From an uncultured Roseobacter sp. (GTDB taxonomy: Bacteria; Pseudomonadota; Alphaproteobacteria; Rhodobacterales; Rhodobacteraceae): a DNA stretch of 43,669 nt. Positions within the stretch are counted from its first letter, which is position 1. The number at the start of each line of letters is the position of its first letter. The stretch lies in the NCBI RefSeq assembly GCF_947499265.1, contig NZ_CANMNK010000016.1:1-43669 (forward strand), given 5' to 3'. A program made the translations under genes and the position numbers. Below, piece by piece: positions 22,983 to 32,000 of this stretch. The notes under the pieces were generated by a model. That model saw nothing but the letters and a program-made list of their open reading frames with translations, was not told where the DNA came from and made no database searches.

Positions 22983-24158
22983 TCACAGTTCTTCAAATGC
23001 CCCGGGCATGATTTCCTCCCAGAAAGCAAAGACGGCCTGCGCATTCAGCGCCGACATCCAGCCGTGCCGCTCAAAATCCGCTCGGGCCGCCAGGTCCTCG
23101 ATGCGGGCCAGAAACAGCCGCTTGTCCGCATCCCGCTGTGTCGGCGTCCGGCTGGCCGCCAGATCCCGCACCCGCCCCAATCGCTGCGCCCGCGCGCTGG
23201 TGGCCGGTGGCACCGGCTCTTTCGGGGTCTCCGCATAATCATCCCGCAGCGCCGCCGCCAGATAGCGCGCCGGGCTTTTCACCCCGGACTGCGCCGCGAC
23301 GTAATCCAGCTTCTCGCCCACAAGTGTCTCGCCATGTTCCAGCATCCATTGACGCGCCAGACGGTCACTGACCCCCATCGCCCGCAACCGGTCATAGACC
23401 GGCGCGCGCCGCAGCCCCTCGCCGTCATCCAGGTCAAGGATCGCCAATTGCGGGTTCTGCTTGATCAGAAACCGAATGTCGGTGACCGCCCTGCCCCGCT
23501 TGCGCACCTCCGGCGTGATCACGATGTTGCTGGTGCGGTTCACCTCGGCGACCGCCGGTTTGATGATCTTGGCGTTGAGGTGTTTGTAGACCTCGTAATA
23601 GGCGCTCTCCTCGACGCCCATCAAGCGCCGGAAGGTTTCCAGCGACCACCACCCGGTGCTGCCCGTGCGGTGAAACCGGTAGCAGTTTTCATAGAGCGCC
23701 AGCGCATGCCCGCTGGTGAAGCGGCGCTGGATGTTGAGGTTGATCAGCGCAAACACCTTCGGGTCAGCCAGCTTTTCGGCCAACGCCGGGGAATAGGCGT
23801 ATTCGCAGACCCCGCCCTTGAGCTTGGCATAGCTCAGCAGGCTGGACACGCCCCATTCCTGCTGACCCGCCTCGTCCAGCATATCCCATTCCGCCACCGT
23901 TTCGGCGAGCCCGCGCAGCGACGCTTTCAGCGTATCGAAATCATTGGAGTTATACCCCACCATCAGGCAGAGCGTGCGCGCATCCATCTGGAACGAAGCC
24001 GCCTGGGTCAGCGTGTCATAGGCGTTCAGCAACAGCACGTTGCTCAGCTTGCGTTGCAGCAACGTCAGCTTGCCTGACACGTGGATCGCGGCCACATGCT
24101 TTTTGACGGCGCCCCGTCGGAGCGACCCCGTCAGTTTTTCCTTTGGAATATCTTCCAT
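22983..24158 (-). CDS. Rep_3-superfamily plasmid replication initiator (RepB type)
   Basis: The 391-residue protein has the two winged-helix layout of the Rep_3 superfamily. The first domain contains KLTLLQRKLSNVLLLNAYDT and CEYAYSPALAEKL; the second has RFHRTGSTGWWSLETFRRLM followed by YYEVYKHLNAKIIKPAVAEV. The C-terminal region (about 230-390) is less conserved. Such proteins bind iterons at the origin and start plasmid replication. The start is set at 24158, because upstream in-frame starts lie inside or next to iteron-like repeats. It is divergent from parAB and lies upstream of ccdAB on the same strand. In the Roseobacter group this layout (solitary initiator, divergent parAB) defines one of the known extrachromosomal replicon classes. 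Confidence 0.87.
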   Translation of the reverse strand: MEDIPKEKLTGSLRRGAVKKHVAAIHVSGKLTLLQRKLSNVLLLNAYDTLTQAASFQMDARTLCLMVGYNSNDFDTLKASLRGLAETVAEWDMLDEAGQQEWGVSSLLSYAKLKGGVCEYAYSPALAEKLADPKVFALINLNIQRRFTSGHALALYENCYRFHRTGSTGWWSLETFRRLMGVEESAYYEVYKHLNAKIIKPAVAEVNRTSNIVITPEVRKRGRAVTDIRFLIKQNPQLAILDLDDGEGLRRAPVYDRLRAMGVSDRLARQWMLEHGETLVGEKLDYVAAQSGVKSPARYLAAALRDDYAETPKEPVPPATSARAQRLGRVRDLAASRTPTQRDADKRLFLARIEDLAARADFERHGWMSALNAQAVFAFWEEIMPGAFEEL

Positions 24159-24190
24159 CCTGCTCACGCCTTTTTGGCCGGACCTCTGAG

Positions 24191-24210
24191 GATCCCTGAC
24201 CGATACCTTA
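24191..24210 (+). repeat. Iteron-like repeat 1
   Basis: A 20-bp degenerate copy (GATCCC...GATACCTTA), the nearest to the initiator start codon. It shares the ATCC and TACCTT blocks with the other three copies and is the least well conserved. Confidence 0.5.
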
Positions 24211-24231
24211 GCCTCAAAGGCACCTAAATTC

Positions 24232-24252
24232 AATCCGGGACTGGATACCTTT
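24232..24252 (+). repeat. Iteron-like repeat 2
   Basis: A 21-bp copy starting AATCC and ending TACCTTT, in the same orientation as the others. It starts 41 bp after the start of repeat 1. Confidence 0.65.
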
Positions 24253-24369
24253 TGTGTCGCTGAGATGCCGGGCCGTGAGGTTTCCGCTCAACGGCTAAGG
24301 AACCCAAATACGGGATGCATTTTACCCGATACCCGCATCAATAGTCTCTATTGTACGCAATAGGCCCTA

Positions 24370-24391
24370 AATCCCGCGAATCGGTACCTTT
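24370..24391 (+). repeat. Iteron-like repeat 3
   Basis: A 22-bp copy starting AATCCCG and ending GGTACCTTT. It starts 44 bp before repeat 4, about four helical turns. Confidence 0.65.
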
Positions 24392-24413
24392 CCGCCTGTG
24401 CCGGGGTCCTTGA

Positions 24414-24435
24414 AATCCCGGATCAGGGTACCTTT
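24414..24435 (+). repeat. Iteron-like repeat 4
   Basis: A 22-bp copy starting AATCCCG and ending GGTACCTTT. It lies next to the AT-rich segment that starts near 24465, the usual arrangement of iterons beside an unwinding element. Confidence 0.65.
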
Positions 24436-24637
24436 GGTCCTGTATTCAGGCGCCCATGATGCTCTAGTTCTTTGATAAATTTAGACTATTCTAAACCAAA
24501 GTCATTAAAGACTCTAAAGATTTTCAAACCCAGCCCGCTGATATTGCCCGTTTTCCACGACAGGGTTTCACTTTTGCCGTTTCATGTGTGATAGTTTTTG
24601 GAAAGTTAGAAAAAAACGCTCACATCGGCAGTTCAGC

Positions 24638-26023
24638 ATGACATCTTTTGGAAAAGACCCCCTCCCCCCGTATTTCGGCATCGATCCTGAACAGGCTGCG
24701 GGCCGTCTCGTGGAGCCTATCCATACCGCGCGATTCGCGAAAGCGGCGGCTTTCGCCGCCCGTGGTCGCGATGAGTTGGCCAAGAGCGGACATGCCCCGG
24801 ACGGCAACAAGCGGTTGCGGCGCTTCTCGACATGGGAGGTCTGTCGTTATCTGATCCCCGTCGCCCCCGCGCATTTTCGCCGGGTTTTGAAGAACGATCC
24901 CACCCTGCCCCAAGGCACCGGTGAGGGAAATTCCAAGTGGTTCTCGCTTGAGGAGGTCATGACGCTTCGCGATCACTTCGCCGAGGAAGGTGCTGCTCAC
25001 CGGGAGTATCGCCCCTACCGTCCCGAAGGACTGGACGCCAAGGTGATTGCCGTCGCGAACTTCAAGGGCGGCGTCGGCAAGACCTCCACCTGCGCGCATC
25101 TGGCCATGAGTGCCGCGCTGGATGGTTACCGCGTGCTGGTGATCGATCTCGACAGCCAAGGCTCGATGACGAGCATTATGGGCGGTCAGGTGCAGGATGA
25201 GTGGCAGACCGCCTTTCCAATCCTCGCGCGTGACTACGCCCAGCACATCAGTGGTGAGAACAAGGTCCGCACCGCGCGCGGTGACGCTCCGATCCCGCTG
25301 GACGAAACCCTCACCGAGGCGCTTGAGGTTTCGCCGCGAAACTTGATCCAGACCACGCATTGGTCCAACATTGATTTGATCGGGGCGCAGCTGAACCTCT
25401 ACTGGGCCGAGTTTCAGGTGCCGGTATGGCGGATGCAGAGCCGTGGTTGGCCGCTCTGGGATGCGCTGACCAACGGGTTGGACGACAGTGGCATTCTGCA
25501 GGACTACGACATCGTGCTGCTCGATACACCGCCCGCGTTGGGGTATCTCACGATCAATGCGCTGGCCGCCGCGGATATCCTGATCGTCCCGTTGGGCGCG
25601 TCCTTTCTGGAGTTCGATTCCACCGGGCGGTTCTTCGATATGCTCTACTCGACATTCGCCAGCATCGAGGACGGCGAAAACGCGCAACGCCGCCACGCCG
25701 GGCTGCCGGATGTCAAATTCGAGTGGGACGCCGTGCGGACGTTGATCACCCGGTTTGATGCGGCACAGCAGACGGATCTGGCCAATGTGATCCAAGCCTA
25801 TTTCGGTGACCTGATGACCACTTTCCGGCAGGATATGACCGCCATGGTCGGACAGGCCGGTGAGCAGGTCAACGGTATCTATGAGGCCGACTACAGGGAC
25901 TTTAACCGGGACACATATGTGCGGGGCCGCGAGGCCTTTGACCGCACCTGGGCGGAGGTCAAGGAGTTGATCGTCGGCGCGTGGTGGAAAGATGAGCAGG
26001 AGGCAAAACATGGCGAAGCGTAG
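24638..26023 (+). CDS. parA: ParA-type plasmid partition ATPase
   Basis: The 461-residue protein has an N-terminal region of about 125 residues with a MerR-like helix-turn-helix segment (FSTWEVCRYLIPVAPAHFRR). The ParA domain follows, with the deviant Walker A ANFKGGVGKTS (about 137), LVIDLDSQGSMTS, and Walker B-like IVLLDTPPALGYLTINAL, followed by IVPLGASFLEFDSTG. The long N-terminal DNA-binding part is typical of type Ia ParA proteins that repress their own operon. I prefer the ATG at 24638 over an upstream in-frame start at 24584, as the shorter form begins where similar proteins begin. It overlaps parB by 14 bp. Confidence 0.9.
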   Translation: MTSFGKDPLPPYFGIDPEQAAGRLVEPIHTARFAKAAAFAARGRDELAKSGHAPDGNKRLRRFSTWEVCRYLIPVAPAHFRRVLKNDPTLPQGTGEGNSKWFSLEEVMTLRDHFAEEGAAHREYRPYRPEGLDAKVIAVANFKGGVGKTSTCAHLAMSAALDGYRVLVIDLDSQGSMTSIMGGQVQDEWQTAFPILARDYAQHISGENKVRTARGDAPIPLDETLTEALEVSPRNLIQTTHWSNIDLIGAQLNLYWAEFQVPVWRMQSRGWPLWDALTNGLDDSGILQDYDIVLLDTPPALGYLTINALAAADILIVPLGASFLEFDSTGRFFDMLYSTFASIEDGENAQRRHAGLPDVKFEWDAVRTLITRFDAAQQTDLANVIQAYFGDLMTTFRQDMTAMVGQAGEQVNGIYEADYRDFNRDTYVRGREAFDRTWAEVKELIVGAWWKDEQEAKHGEA

Positions 26024-27107
26024 AAAAGTCAGCGCCCCGAGCGCGGATGATCTCAATCGGATCGAAGAGGAGTTTCGCCGCGAAACCCTTAACCGACCGA
26101 ACGCAGCCTTAGCCCCAATTTCACAGGTTTCTGCCGAGAGCGCGCGCAGCCAGGAAATGGCGGACCCCGAAACCCGCGCCACGCAGGCCCAGAACACAGC
26201 GGATGCGGACCGCCTGCGCGAGGCCGAAGGGCAGGGGCGGCTGATCCTGAACATCCCGCTGGAAGACATTCAGGCCGACGCGATGGTCCGCGATCGGACG
26301 GTCATAGACCCCGCGGATATGGATGAGCTCAAAGCCTCCATCGCGGCACATGGCTTGCGCCTGCCGGTGGAGGTTTTTGAGCGCTCCGGCGAGGGGCAGG
26401 CCTATGGGCTGCTGTCGGGGTATCGCCGCCTCTGGGCGGTGCGCGAACTGGGCGCGCTGACGGGCGATGCCAAGTACAAGACCATCAAGGCGCTGGTTCG
26501 TGACCCTGACGCCTTGGGCGGCAGCTTTGCCGCGATGGTGGAGGAAAATGAAATCCGCACCAACCTGTCGCATTACGAACGGGGGCGCATCGCGGTCGTC
26601 GCAGCGCAGCAGGGCGCCTTTGCCAGCACCGAAGAGGCGGTGGCCCAGCTTTTTGCCATGGCCAGCAAGGCAAAACGTTCAAAGATACGCTCGTTTTCCG
26701 TTATTTTTGAAGAACTTGGCGATATGCTCGAATTTCCCGAAAACCTCAAGGAACGTGATGGCCTGCGCCTGTCCACAGCCCTGCGCAATGGCGCGGAGAT
26801 CAAATTGCGCGATGCTCTGGCGCTGGCGCAACCGGCCTCAGCGGAGGAGGAATGGGCGTCCATGGAGCCGGTCATCGAGGCCTTTGAGGTCACCGGAAGT
26901 GATCCCAAAAAAGGCGGCAGACCCAAGAAAAAGGCCCCCAAGATTGGGTGGGAAGGGCGGGATACGGTGCACCTGTCAAGCGGCGTAACCCTGCAATACG
27001 GCAGCGACAGCCAGGGCTATCTGATCCGCCTGAAGGGCAGGGGGGTCGACCGCGCCCTGCTGGAACGGGCGCTGGAGCATTTGCAGTATCTGTTCGATAA
27101 GGAGTGA
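26010..27107 (+). CDS. parB: ParB-type plasmid partition protein
   Basis: The 365-residue protein has a ParB N-terminal nuclease-like fold (about 85-185): VIDPADMDELKASIAAHGLR, YGLLSGYRRLWAVRELG (the GxRR-type box) and FAAMVEENEIRTNLSHYERG. A helix-turn-helix region (about 200-260) and a C-terminal dimerisation part follow. It binds a centromere-like parS site and recruits ParA. AGGAGG lies 6 nt before the ATG at 26010, which decides the start over the ATG at 25992. The last 100 residues include a Lys-rich linker (KKGGRPKKKAPKIGW). Confidence 0.9.
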   Translation: MAKRRKVSAPSADDLNRIEEEFRRETLNRPNAALAPISQVSAESARSQEMADPETRATQAQNTADADRLREAEGQGRLILNIPLEDIQADAMVRDRTVIDPADMDELKASIAAHGLRLPVEVFERSGEGQAYGLLSGYRRLWAVRELGALTGDAKYKTIKALVRDPDALGGSFAAMVEENEIRTNLSHYERGRIAVVAAQQGAFASTEEAVAQLFAMASKAKRSKIRSFSVIFEELGDMLEFPENLKERDGLRLSTALRNGAEIKLRDALALAQPASAEEEWASMEPVIEAFEVTGSDPKKGGRPKKKAPKIGWEGRDTVHLSSGVTLQYGSDSQGYLIRLKGRGVDRALLERALEHLQYLFDKE

Positions 27108-27258
27108 GGGCGCCACCCTATCACGTGTGATCGGCCGCGTGGCATAACGTTGATATCCAACCGCCCGATATCAGCGTGTGCCCCATAGCGCTGCAAGCGC
27201 CTGCGCAGGAACCCTTCGCGTGCCCATGCCAGTCCCGTTTCCAACAGCGCGAAACGCT
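27108..27258. other. Palindrome-rich gap after parB (possible partition site or terminator)
   Basis: The 151-bp gap between the convergent parB and MFS genes holds ATCAC-gt-GTGAT (27120-27131), GTTG-atatc-CAAC (27149-27161) and TGATATC ... GATATCA (27151-27157 and 27167-27173). None has a T-run, so a simple terminator is not evident. A partition site is possible because such sites often lie next to parB. A minus-strand reading frame here has no recognised domain. Confidence 0.4.
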
Positions 27259-28476
27259 TTAGTCCAAACGCAATTTGAAAATCGCGTAAACCAGCAACCC
27301 GAAGCAGCTCAGACCTGCAAGCACAAATGGCGCGCGAATAGCCATATCACGCCCGAGATCGTCCTGAAGGACCGATACGGCAAACCCCCCGGCGAGCGCG
27401 CCAAGCGGCATCGAACCCCATCCGAAGAAGCGATAGATGCTGTTCACCCGCCCCAGAAGATCGGAAGGGATGCGCCGTTGCCGCCAGGAGACGGTGATCA
27501 CGTTCCACAGCATCGCGGCGGCCATCACCGCGAAGAGCGAGAGCGCCATGACAAGGCTGCTTGTGCTGATCCCGATCAGGACGTACCCGGCACCCCATGT
27601 GGCAACCGACAGGTAGAGGCAGAGCTGTATCCCAAGCACTTTCGTGATCTGGGGGGCAAGCAGGCTGCCGGTGATCGCCCCCACGGCGGCCACCGAAAGA
27701 ATAAAGCCATATTCCGCCGCCGAAAGCCCCAGAACCTCTTGGGCAAAGAGCACTTGAACGGTGAGCGTCGCGGTTGCCAGGAAATTGGCCACCCCCAGGA
27801 CGACGGCCAGGCGCAACAGCAACCGATCACCGCGCATGAAGGCGATGCCTTGCAGCAGCGCCTCGCGGAAACTGGTCTGAACCCGTAATTGCGGTTGCAG
27901 GGTGATGAGCCAGACAAGACCCGCCGCCAGCACCAGCAACGCCACATCGAGCCCAAAGGGGATGCCAATGCCAGCGGCAATCAGAATGCCCGCGAGCGGT
28001 GGCCCAATGAATTGGCCTGTCAGCTGTTCGGTGCTCCAGAGTTGCCCGTTCGCCGCCTCCAGATCGTCGGGATCGACGATGGAGGGTAGAATTGTCTGGG
28101 CCGCATTGTCCCGCAGGACCTCGGCAGAGCCGAGGAGAAAGGCCAGCCCGGCCAGAAGCCACACAGCACCGGGCACCTGGTCGTTCAGCGCCAGCATGAG
28201 AATGGTGAATACAATCACAGCGCGCAGAAGATCCGCCCGCGCGATCAGCTTCCGGTGGTCGGCCCGGTCTATGATCACCCCGGCGGGAATGGCGAAAAAC
28301 AGCCACGGCAGGCGCCCGGCAGCAGCCACGGCACCAATCGCAAGCGGGTTTTGCGTCATCAAAGTGGCGAGCCAGGGCAGGGCAAGGACGATCAGCCCAT
28401 CGCCCAGATTTGTCAGCGCGCCGGCGCTGAACAAGAGGCGGTAGTTCCGGTTTCTGGACAGTAGTGCCGCGGGCAT
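27259..28476 (-). CDS. MFS transporter (MFS_3/EntS-like)
   Basis: The 405-residue membrane protein has about twelve hydrophobic segments in two halves and the motif GVIIDRADHRKLIARADLLR between segments 2 and 3, typical of the MFS_3 group that includes the siderophore exporter EntS and many drug exporters. A second conserved piece (WSTEQLTGQFIGPPLAGILI) is also common in this group. No siderophore or resistance genes lie beside it, so the substrate is unknown. I start at 28476 (ATG) because GGGAG lies 7 nt upstream; an upstream TTG is the alternative. Confidence 0.82.
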   Translation of the reverse strand: MPAALLSRNRNYRLLFSAGALTNLGDGLIVLALPWLATLMTQNPLAIGAVAAAGRLPWLFFAIPAGVIIDRADHRKLIARADLLRAVIVFTILMLALNDQVPGAVWLLAGLAFLLGSAEVLRDNAAQTILPSIVDPDDLEAANGQLWSTEQLTGQFIGPPLAGILIAAGIGIPFGLDVALLVLAAGLVWLITLQPQLRVQTSFREALLQGIAFMRGDRLLLRLAVVLGVANFLATATLTVQVLFAQEVLGLSAAEYGFILSVAAVGAITGSLLAPQITKVLGIQLCLYLSVATWGAGYVLIGISTSSLVMALSLFAVMAAAMLWNVITVSWRQRRIPSDLLGRVNSIYRFFGWGSMPLGALAGGFAVSVLQDDLGRDMAIRAPFVLAGLSCFGLLVYAIFKLRLD

Positions 28477-28916
28477 TCGCAATCTCCCATGATGCGCTCG
28501 GGCGCAGGGTCCGCAAAGCGGATGGAAACGTCAAGCGTGTCGCGCATCGATACCCCCGAAGAGGCGTCGCCCTTGGCCGGTTCCTGCAGCATCTGAGCCG
28601 TCCTGCGGGGTGCCCGGGCGCTGCGATGGGCCGCCCAAGTTCTGCACAGAGGTCCCTGCGACCAAGCCAAATTTCGCCGATAGTTTGACGATTTCTATTT
28701 CTGGTTGAATTCAATAGGTAAATCTAAAAAAAAGACGTACGGGCAGAATCTTAGCCATATTAACGCACCACATCTTTTTTGATGAAGGTGTTGAAATATT
28801 TCAGTCAGCACTCGTTTTTTTCCGCACTCAAGCAACAAGATGCCAGTTGAAAATTGGCATCATCCAACATGCACAGCCGTGATGATTTGCGGTTGTCCGA
28901 TAGGGAGTCTCTAACG
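28477..28916. promoter_or_regulatory. Long divergent promoter region between the MFS gene and the protease locus
   Basis: The 440-bp gap is GC-rich near the MFS gene and turns AT-rich from about 28690 to 28860, a clear drop from the surrounding composition. GATGCCA (28839-28845) and TGGCATC (28855-28861) form a perfect 7-bp inverted repeat with a 9-nt spacer, just upstream of the short duplicated open frame; this is a candidate operator. Short plus- and minus-strand frames in the first half have no recognisable product. Confidence 0.45.
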
Positions 28917-29057
28917 ATGCCATCCACAAAACAAACGACCACCCAAAGGTGGGTTAACGATCAGACGCCAGACAATCCATTTGGCAAAAACGAGGGTTGC
29001 GAGGCCTTCCTCGATGACGTCGGCCCGCGGATCCGCAGCCTGACCCCGACGACTTGA
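28917..29057 (+). pseudogene. Short duplicate of the protease N-terminal region (46 codons)
   Basis: This 46-residue frame begins MPSTKQTTTQ and continues RWVNDQTPDNPFGKNEGCEA, nearly identical to WWVNDQTPDNPFGKSEDYEA in the protease (about residues 100-119); it diverges by about residue 40 and stops. GGGAG about 10 nt upstream could allow translation. The likeness in DNA and protein shows a partial tandem duplication of the neighbouring gene. It may be a decayed remnant or a small expressed leader or propeptide-like protein; the retained ribosome binding site keeps the second reading open. Confidence 0.6.
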
Positions 29058-29097
29058 ATTTACGCCTCTGGCATCGTTAAGAAAGGATGATCTGAAC

Positions 29098-32000
29098 ATG
29101 TGCATCATGTGTGAAATGGGGTACGGCCCCGAGCAAGAAACGTCTTTTGGAAAGATCGGGTTTCAAAAGGCTGGATTTCAGGCGAACTTGGATGAGGCAA
29201 TAGCTCTGCAAGAGACGACGCCTGATCTGGCGGCGCTCGACGAAGGGAATGACCCGGATTCCGTTGCCTCGGGCGGTTCTGCCGGAACCCCGGACGCCGC
29301 CAACGGTCCCGAAGCGATGCTTTCGGGCTCAGATGACGGGTCCCTTCCGGCGTCGGGCGACGCGCAAATTGAGACCGACGACGCCAGCGCGCCATGGTGG
29401 GTCAACGATCAGACGCCGGACAACCCATTCGGTAAAAGTGAGGATTACGAAGCCTATCTCGACTATCTGGGGGCTCTCCAGCGCGACCTGACGCCAGAGA
29501 TCGCGGGTGAAACGATGCGGATCAATGTCGAGGAGCTCAACGACCATCCAGATTACAAGGCATCCGTGATCGGCGCCCTGGAGATGTGGGCCTCTGTCGC
29601 GCCCTTCCAGTTCGAGGTCGTCGATGATGCGCCATACGATGAGGACACGGACTGGATGCAGATTGTCAGCCCGGAAATTGGTGAGCAGAGCGATGGCAGC
29701 GCCTTTTCCAGCAACCGGTACATCAGCGTTGGCCAGCGGTTCCACGACACCGAGCCCAACCTGACGGACATCGGCGGCTATGTGTTCGATACCTTCATCC
29801 ATGAATTGGGTCATGAGTTCGGTCTGAACCACCCCGGGCTCTACAACTATAGCGGTCCTGGCGGGGTGCAGATCAACTACCTGAACAATGCGACCTGGAT
29901 CTATGACCGTCAGCAATACAGCGTCATGTCCTACTTCGATGGGATCGATGTTGGCGAAGACAGCCGCTGGTCGGCCTCGACGCCGCTGATGGGGGATATC
30001 GAAGCGGTCATTCGCAACTATTTCTCCACAGTGGACGATGATGGGGAGCGGACCTATCAGACCATCGACCTGAATACCGGTGACGACGTCTACGGGTTCA
30101 ACAGCTCGAAATATGGCTATGAGCTCACCTCATCGGGCATGCAGCGCGACATCGGGTTCGTGATCCACGATACCGGCGGCACCGATACCGTCGACTTTTC
30201 CGGCTCCACCGCAGGCACGATCCTGGATCTGCGCGCCGGGCAGTTTTCCAGCGTCAACGGGCACAACAACAACGTGTCGATCTTTGCCGGGCACAACGCC
30301 GATGAGACCGAGTATTACATCGAGAATGGCATCGGCAGCAGCTATGACGACATTCTGATCGGGAATGACGGCGACAATGTGCTGGATGGCCGTGGCGGCG
30401 CTGACCGGATGGCGGGGAATGATGGCGATGACACCTATTTCGTCGATTCCATTGACGACATCGTGCACGAGGAAGCGGATGGCGGCAACGATACGGTCAT
30501 CGTGATGTCCCGAGACATTGACGTCGGCGAAATCGCTAATGTCGAAAACATCATCTACGCCGACGGCACAGCGGACCAGGTAGCGGCGGCGGACCAGCCA
30601 GAAGACACTGGCGGTGAAACCGCGTCCAGTCCGGGTGACAACACCCGGACCAGCATCATCTTTGGCGATGACAGCGCTGAAACGCTCGACGGCGGCAGCG
30701 GTGACGACACGATCTTTGGTATGGGTGGCGATGACACGCTCATCGGGGGCCGCGACTCGCTCGCCAGCCGCGATGTCAACAACACCATCGACATTGAAGA
30801 CCTCGAAGACCAGACCGAAAGCGACGATGGCAACGACTCGCTTTATGGCGGGGACGGGAACGACACCCTCCTCGGTGGTCAGGGCGATGATCTTCTCGAT
30901 GGCGGGGACGGCGACGATATGATGAGCGGTCAGGCCGGTGTCGATGTCTTCCGGGGCGGTGACGGTGTTGACACGGTTGACTACAGCCGCGAGAGCCCGT
31001 TCCAGCTGCTTGTCAATCTTGAGACAAATGTCGCCAGCGGTGGCACCGCCTCGGGCGATACCTTCTACGACATCGAGAACCTGATCGGGTCTGATGACCG
31101 CATCGACCGGTTCATCGGCACCTCCGCAGCGAACCACTTTATTGGTCAGGGCGGCGGCGATGTGTTCAACGGCCGCGACGGCGATGACATATTGGATGGC
31201 GGCAGAGATGGCGACATCCTCTATGGCGAAGGCGGCGATGACACGATCATCGGGGGCGCGGGTCAGGACTATATGGATGGCGGCGAAGGCAATGATACGG
31301 TTGTCTACCGGGGCAGCTCCAGCGGTGTGACGGTCGACCTTGTCAATGGCACGGCCACGGGCGGTGACGCAGACGGGCCGGTGCAGATCGTGGGCCGCGG
31401 CACGACCATCCGGCACGACATCCTCGTCGATCTCGAAAACGTCGTGGGCTCTTTCCACGATGACCGCCTGATCGGCGATTACCAGATCAACGCGCTTTCG
31501 GGCGGGGCAGGGGATGACACGCTGACCGGTGGCGGCGGCGAAGATCTGTTGAACGGCGGGGCCGGCAGTGACACGGCGGATTACTCCGATGCGACCAGCG
31601 GGGTCCGGCTCAGCCTGCGCCGCGACACATCCGAGGGTGACACCTATGTCTCGATCGAGAACCTCTCCGGATCGGGCTTTGACGACCGGCTGCAGGGCGA
31701 TTCTGCCGCCAATGTGCTGACGGGACAGGGCGGCGACGATGTGCTGCGCGGCGGTCGCGGGGATGACACGCTGCTGGGCGATTTCGCCTATCAGGGTGAT
31801 GCACTGCCAACACCGGGAATGGGTACCGGCTATGCCACGCTGGGAGCGGATGCGACGAATAACTCCATCGCGACGGCCTTCGACATTTCCGACAACTTCT
31901 CTCTGGAAGAAGATCCCAACATCTTCGATTCGACGACTGTCCTGCATACGACCGTCAACGCCACCGGAAACGGCCAAGGCGGCTATTACAGCATCGATCT

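Larger units (their letters stand above)
24159..24637. other. Probable origin of replication with iterons and AT-rich segment
   Basis: This 479-bp gap lies between the divergent initiator and parA genes. Four direct repeats of 20-22 bp share a core ATCC...TACCTT (24191-24210, 24232-24252, 24370-24391, 24414-24435). A perfect inverted repeat CAATAG-tct-CTATTG lies at 24339-24353. An AT-rich segment at about 24465-24535, much poorer in GC than its surroundings, could be the DNA-unwinding element. TTTTCCACG at 24551-24559 is a partial match to a DnaA box. An imperfect inverted repeat spanning about 24581-24630 lies just before parA and may hold its operator or a partition site. Confidence 0.75.

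Noticed and set aside
24620..26269. Minus-strand open frame of about 550 codons opposite parA and the start of parB
   Set aside because: parA and parB on the plus strand show full family motifs; the opposite frame is an effect of high GC at third codon positions.
27017..27244. Short minus-strand frame after parB that could be a gene remnant
   Set aside because: It overlaps the parB end and no family could be recognised; the gap is better described by its palindromes.
28413..28688. Short frames on both strands in the gap upstream of the MFS gene
   Set aside because: No ribosome binding sites, no family likeness and mutually overlapping; treated as noncoding.
30340..31790. Regularly repeated short units that could look like a CRISPR array
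   Set aside because: They are in-frame RTX nonapeptide codons in the protease gene; there are no constant repeats with unique spacers.
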